From assembly GCA_034430895.1 (NCBI GenBank), contig DAOUDW010000038.1:1-64000 (forward strand): a stretch of 64,000 nt of DNA, written 5' to 3'. Under the pieces are notes generated by a model. That model had not been told where the DNA came from, made no database searches, and was given only the letters and a program-made list of their open reading frames with translations. This DNA is from WVZH01 sp034430895 (lineage in GTDB: Bacteria; Chloroflexota; Anaerolineae; Anaerolineales; E44-bin32). Positions 17,309 to 26,545 of this stretch are shown here, piece after piece. Numbering within the stretch: the first letter of the stretch is position 1; every line of letters begins with the position of its first letter. The position numbers and the translations under genes are program-made.

Positions 17309-18943
17309 ATGGTTGACACGCAGGAAGAATCGACTGCGCCGCGCGTATTGGTGATCGCGGATGTCGATAGTAGTGCGGAAGCGCTCATTGATCGCGTCTT
17401 TCGCCCTGCCGGCATTGAAGCCTCTAGCTCCAACACAGATGGCCCACCGCCCGACATCCTCGTTTTCGACATCACCCAATTGCGCGGAGACCCTCTGGCA
17501 AATTTGCGTACCATGCGCGCCCAAGGTGAAGAAGCGCCGGCTATCGTTCTTGCAGCTCACTTCCCTCATTCGCGATTACGAGACATGTTCCGCCTCGGTG
17601 TTAATGATTTTCTCCTCAAACCCTATCGTCCGGAAGCTTTATGCCAGGCTGTCCGCGACATGGGGGAAAGCCGCTCTATCGAAACGAACACCAAAGTGCT
17701 GGCGAGAAGGCTGGAAGGGATGCGCGAACAATTCCGTCGCCGTTCGGAGGAAATTCGCCTTCTGAGTGAAATTGGACGTGTGGTTGTAAGTCTTGGAGAT
17801 CTGGATGCAATCTTACGTCGAGTCGTAGAAGCAGCCGCATTTATGACCGACGCCGAAGAAGCCAACATCTATCTCGCTGAATCGGGGACCAAAGAGCTGG
17901 TGCTGCGTGCCACAAAAAGCATGAACGAACGACATGCCACCTTACAGCGCTTACGAGTAGAGGACACCTTGGTAGGAGAGGTATTCACGAGCGGAGAACC
18001 GATGCTGCGCCAACCATCCCTGGAAGGTGGCCCGATCAAGGTTCAAACCGGCTTTATGGTTCAATCGCTGGCGAAAGTCCCCTTACGAGCACGCAACAGC
18101 ATCGTCGGCGTGCTCGGTATTTACAACGGCATCACCCCACGTCGATTCAGCCAACACCATCTGACTCTGTTAATGGCACTCGGTCATTGGACGGGAGTAG
18201 CACTCGAATATGCCAACCTGATGCGTGAGGTAGAACACCCCATGGCATCTCAGCAGACTCTAACCGCCGTTCCCAATGATTTGATCGAGGGCCTCGACAA
18301 GTGCATTTCAATCGTCGACCCGATCGTCAACAGCCCCACTGAGGAATTGGGCAAACAGAATCGTCGAAGTCTGAACGAACTCCACAGGCATCTGCTTATG
18401 CTGCGTGCCATGCCCATGGCGACGCTTGACGTCGACGAAGCCGAAGAAATGGTCGATTTACCCGGAATTATGGAGCAAGTGCTCCGGGAAATGCGTCGCC
18501 CGGCATCACGCAGAGGCCTGGAAATCATAATTGACGAAAGCCCTCCCATGCCTTTGTTCCGCGGTGACAGCAACCGTACACATCGCATCATCCAAACCCT
18601 TGTCGCAGCTGCGATCCGACGCACATCGCGTGGGCGCATCATCCTGGAAGCCCACCGTGTTGAAATCCAACGAGGCCGCAGCACAAGCATTCCCATCCCA
18701 AGGCACATTCAACTGGATGATGGCTTGTGGGCGATCATGAGAATTTCAGACACAAGCCCGGGGCTTTCACCAGATACGGTTCACGCGTTGACGAAAGAAG
18801 AAATCGATCCGTCCGCCGGACAGATCGGACCAGGGCTTTCCCTGGGTGAGATTCGCATGATGCTTGAGAGCATGAAAGGCAGATTGTGGTACGAGCATAC
18901 ACCCGCAAGCACCACGATTGTCTTCTCTCTTCCAATAACCTAA
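17309..18943 (+). CDS. Receiver-GAF protein with degenerate histidine-kinase ATPase domain
   Basis: 544 residues. Residues about 10-130 are a receiver-like domain (VLVIADVD at the start, ILVFDITQL with the candidate phospho-Asp, FLLKPYRPEA with the switch Lys). Residues about 155-310 are a GAF sensor domain. The rest resembles a histidine-kinase core but is degraded: no standard H-box is visible, the N-box region (NRTHRIIQTLVAAAIRR) lacks the Mg-binding Asn at its usual place, and the G1 box is changed (ISDTSPGL). A G2-like GPGLSLGEIR remains. It is probably a non-kinase signalling adaptor rather than a working kinase. A small gene follows at 14 nt and is probably co-transcribed. Confidence 0.75.
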   Translation: MVDTQEESTAPRVLVIADVDSSAEALIDRVFRPAGIEASSSNTDGPPPDILVFDITQLRGDPLANLRTMRAQGEEAPAIVLAAHFPHSRLRDMFRLGVNDFLLKPYRPEALCQAVRDMGESRSIETNTKVLARRLEGMREQFRRRSEEIRLLSEIGRVVVSLGDLDAILRRVVEAAAFMTDAEEANIYLAESGTKELVLRATKSMNERHATLQRLRVEDTLVGEVFTSGEPMLRQPSLEGGPIKVQTGFMVQSLAKVPLRARNSIVGVLGIYNGITPRRFSQHHLTLLMALGHWTGVALEYANLMREVEHPMASQQTLTAVPNDLIEGLDKCISIVDPIVNSPTEELGKQNRRSLNELHRHLLMLRAMPMATLDVDEAEEMVDLPGIMEQVLREMRRPASRRGLEIIIDESPPMPLFRGDSNRTHRIIQTLVAAAIRRTSRGRIILEAHRVEIQRGRSTSIPIPRHIQLDDGLWAIMRISDTSPGLSPDTVHALTKEEIDPSAGQIGPGLSLGEIRMMLESMKGRLWYEHTPASTTIVFSLPIT

Positions 18944-18956
18944 TCGGAGCGGGATC

Positions 18957-19499
18957 ATGAACGGAAAACCAACGTCCATCGAAGTCTACACAACAACACA
19001 CAGAATTCTGGGCAGAGTTCAAGCTGGGCCTACAGGGCTGTTCAGCTACATCAACATCCCGACACGCTCCTACATCGAAATGGAAGGAGCCCATTTGTCT
19101 CGGCTGCATCAACCATCCAAAATGGTCGCCCGCCATCCAACCTTGTGGCTGGTGAAGAGTGAAGTGGTCGTTCTCCTGCTCAGCAGCCGCTCCGAACTCG
19201 GCGCAGCAAGCTTCGCTCGGGGTGGCTACACAAGTAAGGTGCCGCATTGGGTGCGAATTCTCATGGGTGGGTACGAATTGCGTGGAATGGTAGAAAGTTC
19301 CGGTAAGTTCAACTTTGGGGCGATCATTTTCGAGGGCGATTCGTTGTTTGTCCCCATATACCACATCGATTTCAATGCCGTCCTCTTCCCTGCGGTACGA
19401 ACCCGTTCACCGGTTGGTCTGATCAATCGCAAGATGGTCGACGGCCTCGCCTTGTTGTCGAAGGAAGAGATACCCAAGCCCAAAGATGACGCTGGTTAA
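18957..19499 (+). CDS. Conserved-looking hypothetical protein next to degenerate kinase
   Basis: 180 residues, start ATG 18957 with GAGCGGG upstream, 14 nt after the preceding gene. No family is recognised. The protein is rich in beta-strand-like hydrophobic alternation (e.g. HPTLWLVKSEVVVLLLSS, VLFPAVRTRSPVGLINRK), has no signal peptide or membrane segment and ends in a charged tail. The N-terminal IEVYTTTHRILGRVQAG suggests a small beta-barrel fold, but this is only a guess. Its position suggests it works with the receiver-GAF protein. Confidence 0.65.
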   Translation: MNGKPTSIEVYTTTHRILGRVQAGPTGLFSYINIPTRSYIEMEGAHLSRLHQPSKMVARHPTLWLVKSEVVVLLLSSRSELGAASFARGGYTSKVPHWVRILMGGYELRGMVESSGKFNFGAIIFEGDSLFVPIYHIDFNAVLFPAVRTRSPVGLINRKMVDGLALLSKEEIPKPKDDAG

Positions 19500-19615
19500 C
19501 CATCCGCCTTTGCACTATACAGTAAACGAACACTGAATAGCAGTGCGCTGTTTCCTGGTTTAAAATTCAAAATGTGTCTCGCCAGAACCCAGGTAGACGA
19601 TCGTATTCCCCCTGA

Positions 19616-20293
19616 TTATCTGGATTCTTCTACGATTGTGACCCCTGCACTCGCGCCGATTCTCGTTGCGCCTGCCGCGATCATCTGCTGCACCTGCGCA
19701 TACGTACGAATGCCTCCTGCGGCTTTCACCCCGATATCCGGGCCTACCGTGCGCCGCATCAACGCTACGTCTTCGATACTCGCCCCGCCGGGTCCGAATC
19801 CTGTTGATGTTTTTACAAAATCGGCTCCTGCATCTACGGCGAGCCGGCAGGCAACTTCCTTTTCATCGTCGGTCAACACTGCCGCCTCAATAATCACTTT
19901 GAGAATGGCCCCGTCCTCATGACAGGTATTCGCCACCATTTCGATATCTCGCTGCACTGTTTCCCGATCTCCTGATTTCAATGCACCGATATTGATCACC
20001 ATATCGATTTCGTTGGCACCGTTCCCCAGCGCCAGCTGCGTTTCGAAGACCTTTACCTCTGCGAGCGTAGCGCCCAATGGAAAACCGACAACTGTGCAGA
20101 CCAGCACACCCGTCCCGGCGAGCAGCTGCGAACACAATTTCACATAATACGGGTTTACACACACAGAGCAAAACTCATATTCCATGGCCTCTTTACAAAG
20201 CTGCCGGATTTGACTCTCACTGGCATCTGCCTTGAGCAATGTATGATCGATCAAGCTATTAATCGACTCTTGGGTTGATTCCTTATCCATCAT
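19616..20293 (-). CDS. deoC: Deoxyribose-phosphate aldolase
   Basis: 225 residues from ATG 20293, 7 nt downstream of GGAGGA; the frame stays open further upstream but has no comparable site, and 225 is the usual length. A TIM-barrel class I aldolase: the Schiff-base lysine is Lys161 in DFVKTSTGFGPGG, Asp97 lies in NEIDMVINIGALKSG, and a second conserved lysine in VKAAGGIRT. It splits 2-deoxyribose 5-phosphate to glyceraldehyde 3-phosphate and acetaldehyde in deoxynucleoside catabolism. No other deo gene is adjacent. Divergent from comEC, sharing a 278-nt intergenic region. Confidence 0.97.
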   Translation of the reverse strand: MMDKESTQESINSLIDHTLLKADASESQIRQLCKEAMEYEFCSVCVNPYYVKLCSQLLAGTGVLVCTVVGFPLGATLAEVKVFETQLALGNGANEIDMVINIGALKSGDRETVQRDIEMVANTCHEDGAILKVIIEAAVLTDDEKEVACRLAVDAGADFVKTSTGFGPGGASIEDVALMRRTVGPDIGVKAAGGIRTYAQVQQMIAAGATRIGASAGVTIVEESR

Positions 20294-20571
20294 GACGATA
20301 TCCTCCAAAATCATACAAATCGCTATGGCGAAAGCTGATGGTGAACCAGAATGGATGCGCATCCCCCTGAAACCAGGTTCATCAAACCTCATTTTATTCC
20401 TCATAAGCCGGCATTGGCAAGCACCTGAATGTTATCTGAAAAGATTGCACAATGAATAGTCAGCAGTACCGGATTGCAATCATTGATTTATACGCACAAG
20501 GAACGACTGTCTTTGGTTTTGGGGTGATTTTAAGCTATGATTTTTCGTATACATTGACTCAGGGGGATGCA

Positions 20572-22932
20572 ATGAGATTGTTTTTCTTCAGCATGGCCTG
20601 GCTGGCCGGGATTGGCATTGGTCGTGCCGTCTCCATTAATCCCGCACAATGGCTGATACTCGGGGGAGGTTCGCTGCTGGCGCTGCTCGTTTTCCGCCGG
20701 AATCCCATCCCTCGCCTGATCTTCATGGCCACTTTTTTCTTTTCATTCGGAGGACTGCGCTATGTGACATCCATCCCCAAGATCGATTCTTCGCACATTG
20801 CCAGTTACAACGATCGCGGTAAATTGGTAACCATTGAGGGCATCGTCGCCGCATCACCCGATTTGCGCGATTCGTATACAGGCCTGAAAATCGGGACGTT
20901 GCGCGATCCAGAACCTGAGAGTGGAAGTCCGCGACCGATCAGCGGCAAGATTCTGGCATATGTCTCGCCGTTTATTGATTACCACTACGGTGATAAAGTC
21001 CGTGTGACTGGTTTGCTGGAAACCCCTCCCGAGTTTGAAACATTCTCCTATCGTGAGTACCTCGCCCGACAGGGCATTCACAGCCTGATACAGGATCCCG
21101 AGATCGTCGTAATAGACTACCGTGTGGGGAATCCCCTCCTGCAGACGATATATGGTTTTCGCGCCCGCGCTTTGGAAATCGTGCAAAAGCTTTTCCCCGA
21201 TCCTGAAGCATCGTTACTGGCCGGAATTTTATTGGGCATCGAGAGCGGCATCGCACCCAAAGTCCGCAAAGCATTCGATGCCACAGGTACGACTCACATC
21301 ATCGCCATATCCGGATTCAATATCACCATCATTAGTGCACTTTTCATCTCGCTTTTCGGTCGCTGGTTGGGCGTTCGACGCGGCGCTGTCGCTGCAGGTT
21401 TGGCCATCGCCGTATACACCGTCCTCGTTGGCGCGGATGCAGCCGTTGTTCGAGCAGCAATCATGGGCGGTTTCGTTCTGCTGGCCAATCGAATCGGTCG
21501 GCAAACCCACGGCATGGCTTCTCTGGGAGGCGCTGCGATGGTGATGAGCGTCATCAATCCATGCGTGCTCTGGGATGTGGGCTTTCAGCTGTCATTTGCA
21601 GCCACACTGGGACTCATCCTGTACGCAGAAACCCTCCAGGATTGGTTCGTACGTACAACCAGTCGATGGTTGGGAGACGGCCTTCCTGAACGCCTCGCCG
21701 AACCCGTCGGAGAATACATCCTCTTCACCCTTGCGGCACAAGTCACCACACTGCCGCTGATCGCCTACTACTTCCGTCGTATCTCGATCGTTTCCTTTCT
21801 CGCCAATCCTGTGATTCTACCGGTGCAGCCTGCAGTGATGATCCTGGCAGGACTGGCCGCCCTGGCGGGATGTCTCTGGCTGCCTTTAGGGACGGTACTC
21901 GCCTGGATTGCATGGCCGTTCGCCGCATTTACGATCCGAGCGGTTGACTTTTTCGCCACATGGCATTCGGCCAGCATCCCGCTGGGGCCTGTACCGATCG
22001 TCGTGGTCTCATTTTCTTATCTTGCTTTGTTTGGGATCACTGCCTTCTTGCGAATATCGACGGAGCAGCATCCCCGCTTGCATCGCATACGCACTTGGGC
22101 GTCATCGCTGCGTCTCTCGAGCACATTGTTGCTATCGACCCTTGCGGTACTCACTGCGTTGACCTGGCGCGCGGTCGTGAACCGGCCTGATGGACGTTTG
22201 CATCTCACCATGCTCGAAACAACCGGCGGCGATGCCATTCTGATCCAGACCCCTACCGGAAGATATGTCCTTGTCGACGGCGGCGCCAGCACAATGCGCT
22301 TATCCACCGCACTTGGACAACGTCTCCCACTACTCGCCACACATCTCGATTGGCTCGTAATCGGCGGCACCCGCGAAGACCAGATCGCCGGATTGGCAGG
22401 CGCCATCGATCGATTCTCGATCGGCGGTGTCCTCATCACCGGAGAGCCAAATGGTCCTGCATACAGCAAGTTATTGGACGCGCTGTTGGAAAAAGGCATC
22501 AATATTCAGCAAGCTGCCTGCAAACAAAAGCTCGACCTCGGTTCAGGTGCCACCCTCGAGGTCATTGCGGTCAGTCAACACGGTGCGATTCTACTGCTTA
22601 CGTTCGAACGGGCGAGCTTCCTGCTTACGCCCGGCGCGAATCCCGAAATGATCCGTGAATTGGAGCATAATCGCAGCTTTACAACGCTTACGGCATTGAT
22701 GCTTGCAGACAGTGGATATCATGCGGTAAATCCACCCACCTATCTCACAAGCCTGCGGCCCTGGCTGGCCTTGGTTTCGGTTGAAGCAGGAAACGATCGC
22801 AAGCTGCCCGACCCGCGGGTTCTGGCAGCCCTGCAGGGAACGACGGTCCTGCGCACCGATCGTCATGGTTGGATACACTGCGTCAGCGATGGGAAACGCT
22901 TGTGGGTGGAGACCGAGCGAGGGAGGGATTAA
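20572..22932 (+). CDS. comEC: ComEC/Rec2-family DNA-uptake channel with inactive metallo-beta-lactamase tail
   Basis: 786 residues from ATG 20572, 5 nt after AGGGGG; 40 further upstream codons have no ribosome-binding site. It has N-terminal membrane segments and an OB-like DUF4131 region (about 1-200), then a competence domain with about eight membrane segments (about 210-530; GTTHIIAISGFNITI is the hallmark). A metallo-beta-lactamase-fold region covers about 543-786. ComEC moves single-stranded DNA across the membrane during transformation. In the C-terminal domain the usual HxHxDH is replaced by G599-T-R601-E-D603-Q604, and the later TGD and HHGS boxes read TPG and SGYH, so the metal site is lost. 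Transport could persist without nuclease activity. No comEA is beside it. Confidence 0.88.
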   Translation: MRLFFFSMAWLAGIGIGRAVSINPAQWLILGGGSLLALLVFRRNPIPRLIFMATFFFSFGGLRYVTSIPKIDSSHIASYNDRGKLVTIEGIVAASPDLRDSYTGLKIGTLRDPEPESGSPRPISGKILAYVSPFIDYHYGDKVRVTGLLETPPEFETFSYREYLARQGIHSLIQDPEIVVIDYRVGNPLLQTIYGFRARALEIVQKLFPDPEASLLAGILLGIESGIAPKVRKAFDATGTTHIIAISGFNITIISALFISLFGRWLGVRRGAVAAGLAIAVYTVLVGADAAVVRAAIMGGFVLLANRIGRQTHGMASLGGAAMVMSVINPCVLWDVGFQLSFAATLGLILYAETLQDWFVRTTSRWLGDGLPERLAEPVGEYILFTLAAQVTTLPLIAYYFRRISIVSFLANPVILPVQPAVMILAGLAALAGCLWLPLGTVLAWIAWPFAAFTIRAVDFFATWHSASIPLGPVPIVVVSFSYLALFGITAFLRISTEQHPRLHRIRTWASSLRLSSTLLLSTLAVLTALTWRAVVNRPDGRLHLTMLETTGGDAILIQTPTGRYVLVDGGASTMRLSTALGQRLPLLATHLDWLVIGGTREDQIAGLAGAIDRFSIGGVLITGEPNGPAYSKLLDALLEKGINIQQAACKQKLDLGSGATLEVIAVSQHGAILLLTFERASFLLTPGANPEMIRELEHNRSFTTLTALMLADSGYHAVNPPTYLTSLRPWLALVSVEAGNDRKLPDPRVLAALQGTTVLRTDRHGWIHCVSDGKRLWVETERGRD

Positions 22933-23236
22933 ATCCGAATTCCGGAGGCGGTTCATAGGTATAACGACTGTTTTACGTCTTATACATCGCCCACGTACAA
23001 TCCCATCCTCTTCGTACCGCAGGCGGTACATGATCCTATCTGCTGAATGTCTTTTACTCTCTTTGATCGTTTGCCCGAAGACCTGCGCGACCCCCACCCA
23101 GGGATTATTACGATCTTAATCACACCGGGGATATATCCCGAGAAAGATGGCTCACACTTAAATTCCCCATCACCTGTAGATCATCCATCAAGGCTGACAA
23201 ATGTCGTACCTGTTTAAAAAACATCGCCAAATCCAC
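22933..23236 (+). other. Intergenic region between convergent genes
   Basis: 304 nt with no gene I can support. A 7-bp perfect hairpin (23014-23020 with 23023-23029, GTACCGC/GCGGTAC) lies 80 nt after the comEC stop but lacks a T run. Confidence 0.5.
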
Positions 23237-25111
23237 TCAAGGATACTTTACAACCAAATTATCGAAAGCGACCGAAAAACCACCTTCTTCGTACGTTCCG
23301 GCGATCAAACCAATGTCGCCGTTCGTGAAGGAATAATCCGTAACCTGGGCGACGACGACATCATCGATGGCCAGGGTCAGTTCATTGCTGATACATGCCG
23401 CCGTGATGGAGTAGGATCCGTCCTGGGGGATCTCACGCGTGTAATCCCATTCCCACAGCCACTCGCTGTAGTACTCTTCCATTTTCCAGATTGAGAACCA
23501 GCCATCTCCCGTCATTGTCATGGCGTAAAAATTACCTTCATCATCTGCGCGACACATCACACCAAAGTCACCACCTTCAACGGGTGTGATGATGCGGGAA
23601 TCGACCGTGAGAATGATGTCGCTAAAATTCTCGCCAGGGGTTCCCCAAAAAATATATCCTTTCATATCGATTTGAATTGTATACTCACCATTCCTATACC
23701 CCACGAATATACCCTCATAGCTTCCATGGTCCCATCCCGATGATCCTTTGGAAAAATCATCCTGGTAGACGATCGTATTGCCTCGTGGCATGGAAATATC
23801 GGGTTTGGGTTGCTCGATGATGTTATATTCCCCGCGCTGTGCGGCTTCGATCAAGGGCATCGCCAGATCGATGGGACGCAGCGCATTGATAAATCCACCT
23901 GTGGGGATACAGTTGTCTCGACCATCCACGACGCCATCACGATTGGTATCGACGATCACACGGCAATCTACGTATTGATCATCGCCTCCATACCCCAACT
24001 GCGTGGGAATGGCCACCAGATATCCAGATGCATCGACCACCAATCCACCACTGTTGCCGCCTGCGATTGTCGCTGAAGTTTTAATAAAAGCCCGGTCGCC
24101 GTACGTTTCTTCAGAGGTAAAACCACTCACTTCACCACGGGTGAGAGTGATCGTTTGCCCACCGATGCCTGGATAACCCAGAATGATTAATGAGTCACCC
24201 AATTGAATTTGACCGGATTGTCCCAAAGGAACAACTGGTAATTGTAATTCGGATGGATCAACCGCTTTCTTATCCATATCGGTTGTGATGCGAATCACGG
24301 CAACATCAAGCTGCCAGTCGGCTTGAAGCACTTCGGCATAATACGTATCGACAGGCGGCTGATCCGCTTCACCGGTCATTGAAATCTTGAGCGCATCGAC
24401 GGCGAAGAACTTATCCGACGATACAACGTGTGCATTGGTCAGGATCAAACCATCACTCGAGATGATCGAGCCCGATCCACTCCAACCAGAGGTCAACTCT
24501 CCGTTGTCCATATACATAGCAGTTATTTTCACAACAGAGGAGAACGGAATTTCAGATGTGGGTTTCGGAGCTTCAGTCTCATCGACGCTTCCTTCCGGCT
24601 CTAGAGCCACCTCTTCTGCCGCTGCGCTAATCACCACACGTGTATTTGCCGACACCCGACTGGAACCTGCCTTTACGTCGAAATTTCCATTGAAATCAAT
24701 GGCGTCGATTGCCTGCAGGCGAAAGCGGAATTCGCGCACTTCCTGGGGGACGAGAATAAAATCGATCACAAAACCCGTCATGGAACCATCATTCACTTGA
24801 TTGAGCGATCCAGGGAAGACATCGAGCACAACCGCAGCCTCAAGGAGACTCTGCGGTAGCAGAATCTGATCCACAACCAGATTGTCACCGCTGAGGTTTT
24901 CAACGGCGATGAAAACCTCGAACGTTTCTCCGACCATGACCATAGAAGGCGTGCGCGCCTCAGCTTTTATGGATTGTGAAGAACCGGAAAGAAAACCAAA
25001 GCCGTTCTCGAATATTCCTGTGTTGGCGATCACGAACACCCCGACCACAATCAACACACCGACATTCGCAATCACCAAAATCGCAATGATCGTTCTTGAT
25101 CTACCTTTCAT
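23237..25111 (-). CDS. Membrane-anchored HtrA-like serine protease with C-terminal beta-jellyroll
   Basis: 624 residues from ATG 25111 (AGAGGTG upstream); the longer frame adds a Cys-rich stretch that does not look like a signal. It has one N-terminal membrane anchor (about 7-29), a beta-sandwich domain (about 45-170) and an acidic linker. The trypsin-like S1C domain has His228 (TNAHVV), Asp269 (LDVAVIRI) and Ser354 (IAGGNSGG). Inside it lies a Ca-binding-like loop (DTNRDGVVDGRDN). The C-terminal region (about 460-624) resembles a LamG/DUF1080-type jellyroll. There is no PDZ domain. A likely role is extracytoplasmic proteolysis or quality control at the cell surface. Confidence 0.85.
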   Translation of the reverse strand: MKGRSRTIIAILVIANVGVLIVVGVFVIANTGIFENGFGFLSGSSQSIKAEARTPSMVMVGETFEVFIAVENLSGDNLVVDQILLPQSLLEAAVVLDVFPGSLNQVNDGSMTGFVIDFILVPQEVREFRFRLQAIDAIDFNGNFDVKAGSSRVSANTRVVISAAAEEVALEPEGSVDETEAPKPTSEIPFSSVVKITAMYMDNGELTSGWSGSGSIISSDGLILTNAHVVSSDKFFAVDALKISMTGEADQPPVDTYYAEVLQADWQLDVAVIRITTDMDKKAVDPSELQLPVVPLGQSGQIQLGDSLIILGYPGIGGQTITLTRGEVSGFTSEETYGDRAFIKTSATIAGGNSGGLVVDASGYLVAIPTQLGYGGDDQYVDCRVIVDTNRDGVVDGRDNCIPTGGFINALRPIDLAMPLIEAAQRGEYNIIEQPKPDISMPRGNTIVYQDDFSKGSSGWDHGSYEGIFVGYRNGEYTIQIDMKGYIFWGTPGENFSDIILTVDSRIITPVEGGDFGVMCRADDEGNFYAMTMTGDGWFSIWKMEEYYSEWLWEWDYTREIPQDGSYSITAACISNELTLAIDDVVVAQVTDYSFTNGDIGLIAGTYEEGGFSVAFDNLVVKYP

Positions 25112-25365
25112 CAAACACCTCTTACAAATCTGGCAAGTCGTGCAGTGTTCCCTGCCTGGCAAACAAACCACAGCCTGCGTTTTGCTTACGCTGAATAGTA
25201 TAGGATTTCGCAATGGATGACAACATCCAAATCATCATATATTAATAGCTCCTGCTAACGAGTTGATATTCCCATCCGACCAATCAATAAGCTGTAAATT
25301 ATAGTTCTCATTTTCTGCAATTTTGAATACACTTATGGAAACCCGAAACCATCGAGGAGAGAACG

Positions 25366-26505
25366 ATGATTGCCAGCGACCCAAAAGCCATGTTGATGGC
25401 TCAACTCCAACCTTGGCATGAAGCTATCGCCGATCCGGCCAACACACAGCAGAACGTGCTTCATCGCTTGCTTGAAGATTACGCCAAGACAAAATATGGT
25501 GCAGAACACGGCGCTTCGCAGATCGATTCGATTGAAGCATACCGCCAGTCCTTCCCCATTGCCACCTACGAAGACTTCAAGCCGCTCATCGATCGTGTAA
25601 TGGCAGGTGAAACCGATCTCCTCCTTGCCGAGCAGCCCATCGGCTGGGCGATCACCCGGGGCACGACTGCCGGAGAATCGAAATTCATCCCCATGACACC
25701 GACCGACATGGGAATGCGCGTGGCCGCTGGCCGCGCAATGATGAATTATGTCCTGGAAAGCGGCCGTTTCGACCTCTTCCAGGGTGTCAACCTAAACTTG
25801 AACTTCCCCTCTCATGTCGGCACGGTCAAAGTCGGCGAGAAGGAATTGGCGTACGGCTACAGCTCTGGTATCTACACCAAATTCGTCTCGGAGAAAACCC
25901 CGATTCGCTCGATGCCGACGCAAGACGAGATCGATGCGCTCGGCGGTGGCAAGACGATACGGGATTGGGAAGCTCGTTTCGAGCTGGCGTACCAAAAATG
26001 CAAGGAGGAAAACGTCACACTCGTGGGCGGCGTTGCCCCAACAGCCATACGTTTTGCACGCTACCTGCGTAAAAAGCACGGCCTATATCCCAAAAACTTG
26101 TGGAAAACACAAATCATGACCCTCGGCAGCGTTCCTGGTATCAACACGCGGCACAAGGCCGCGCTGACGGCGCTCTACGGATCAGTCGCCATCAGGGAGA
26201 TCTACGGAACGACGGAGGGCATGTTCGGTCAGCAGCTTGACGAGAAAAAAGCCTGGGGACCAAACTACGACTTGTTCTTCCTGGAGGTATCGACACATTC
26301 TGGGGTCAAGATGCTGCACGAGATGCGTAATGGGGAAATGGGAAACCTCGTCGTATCCACGCCCATTTTGCCTCGCTATGCAATCGGTGATCGCATCCTT
26401 TGCATCAAGAAACCCTATTACCGCTGTATCGGACGAGATCGCTGGTGGACACCATTGGACTATGCGTGGAGCGAATTTTCTACATTAAACATGGGCCGTC
26501 TGTAA
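25366..26505 (+). CDS. GH3-family acyl-adenylate-forming protein, short form
   Basis: 379 residues; GAGGAGAG precedes ATG 25366. It matches the GH3 (auxin-responsive) family of the ANL adenylating superfamily: phosphate-binding TRGTTAGESKFIPMT near residue 105, the EIYGTTEGMFG stretch near 280 that contacts the nucleotide, and a final YAIGDRI. Plant GH3 enzymes are near 600 residues; this one stops where the C-terminal lid domain would begin, so it may be a single-domain variant. Members activate carboxylic acids with ATP and join them to amino acids; the substrate here is unknown. No neighbouring pathway gene gives a hint. Confidence 0.75.
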   Translation: MIASDPKAMLMAQLQPWHEAIADPANTQQNVLHRLLEDYAKTKYGAEHGASQIDSIEAYRQSFPIATYEDFKPLIDRVMAGETDLLLAEQPIGWAITRGTTAGESKFIPMTPTDMGMRVAAGRAMMNYVLESGRFDLFQGVNLNLNFPSHVGTVKVGEKELAYGYSSGIYTKFVSEKTPIRSMPTQDEIDALGGGKTIRDWEARFELAYQKCKEENVTLVGGVAPTAIRFARYLRKKHGLYPKNLWKTQIMTLGSVPGINTRHKAALTALYGSVAIREIYGTTEGMFGQQLDEKKAWGPNYDLFFLEVSTHSGVKMLHEMRNGEMGNLVVSTPILPRYAIGDRILCIKKPYYRCIGRDRWWTPLDYAWSEFSTLNMGRL

Positions 26506-26521
26506 ATTCCAGCCGGCCCAT
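26491..26521. terminator. Inverted repeat across the GH3 stop codon
   Basis: 8-bp perfect stem ATGGGCCG/CGGCCCAT (26491-26498 with 26514-26521), 15-nt loop containing the stop codon, between two convergent genes. It has no strong T run, so termination is only a suggestion. Confidence 0.35.
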
Positions 26522-26545
26522 CACAATCGAAACCCAGGGAACCGA

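Noticed and set aside
19572..19922. Plus-strand frame of 116 codons opposite deoC
   Set aside because: Antisense shadow of deoC, with no translation signal of its own.
22591..23097. Minus-strand frame of 168 codons overlapping the comEC end
   Set aside because: Mostly antisense to comEC; Cys/Arg-rich product without motif or start signals.
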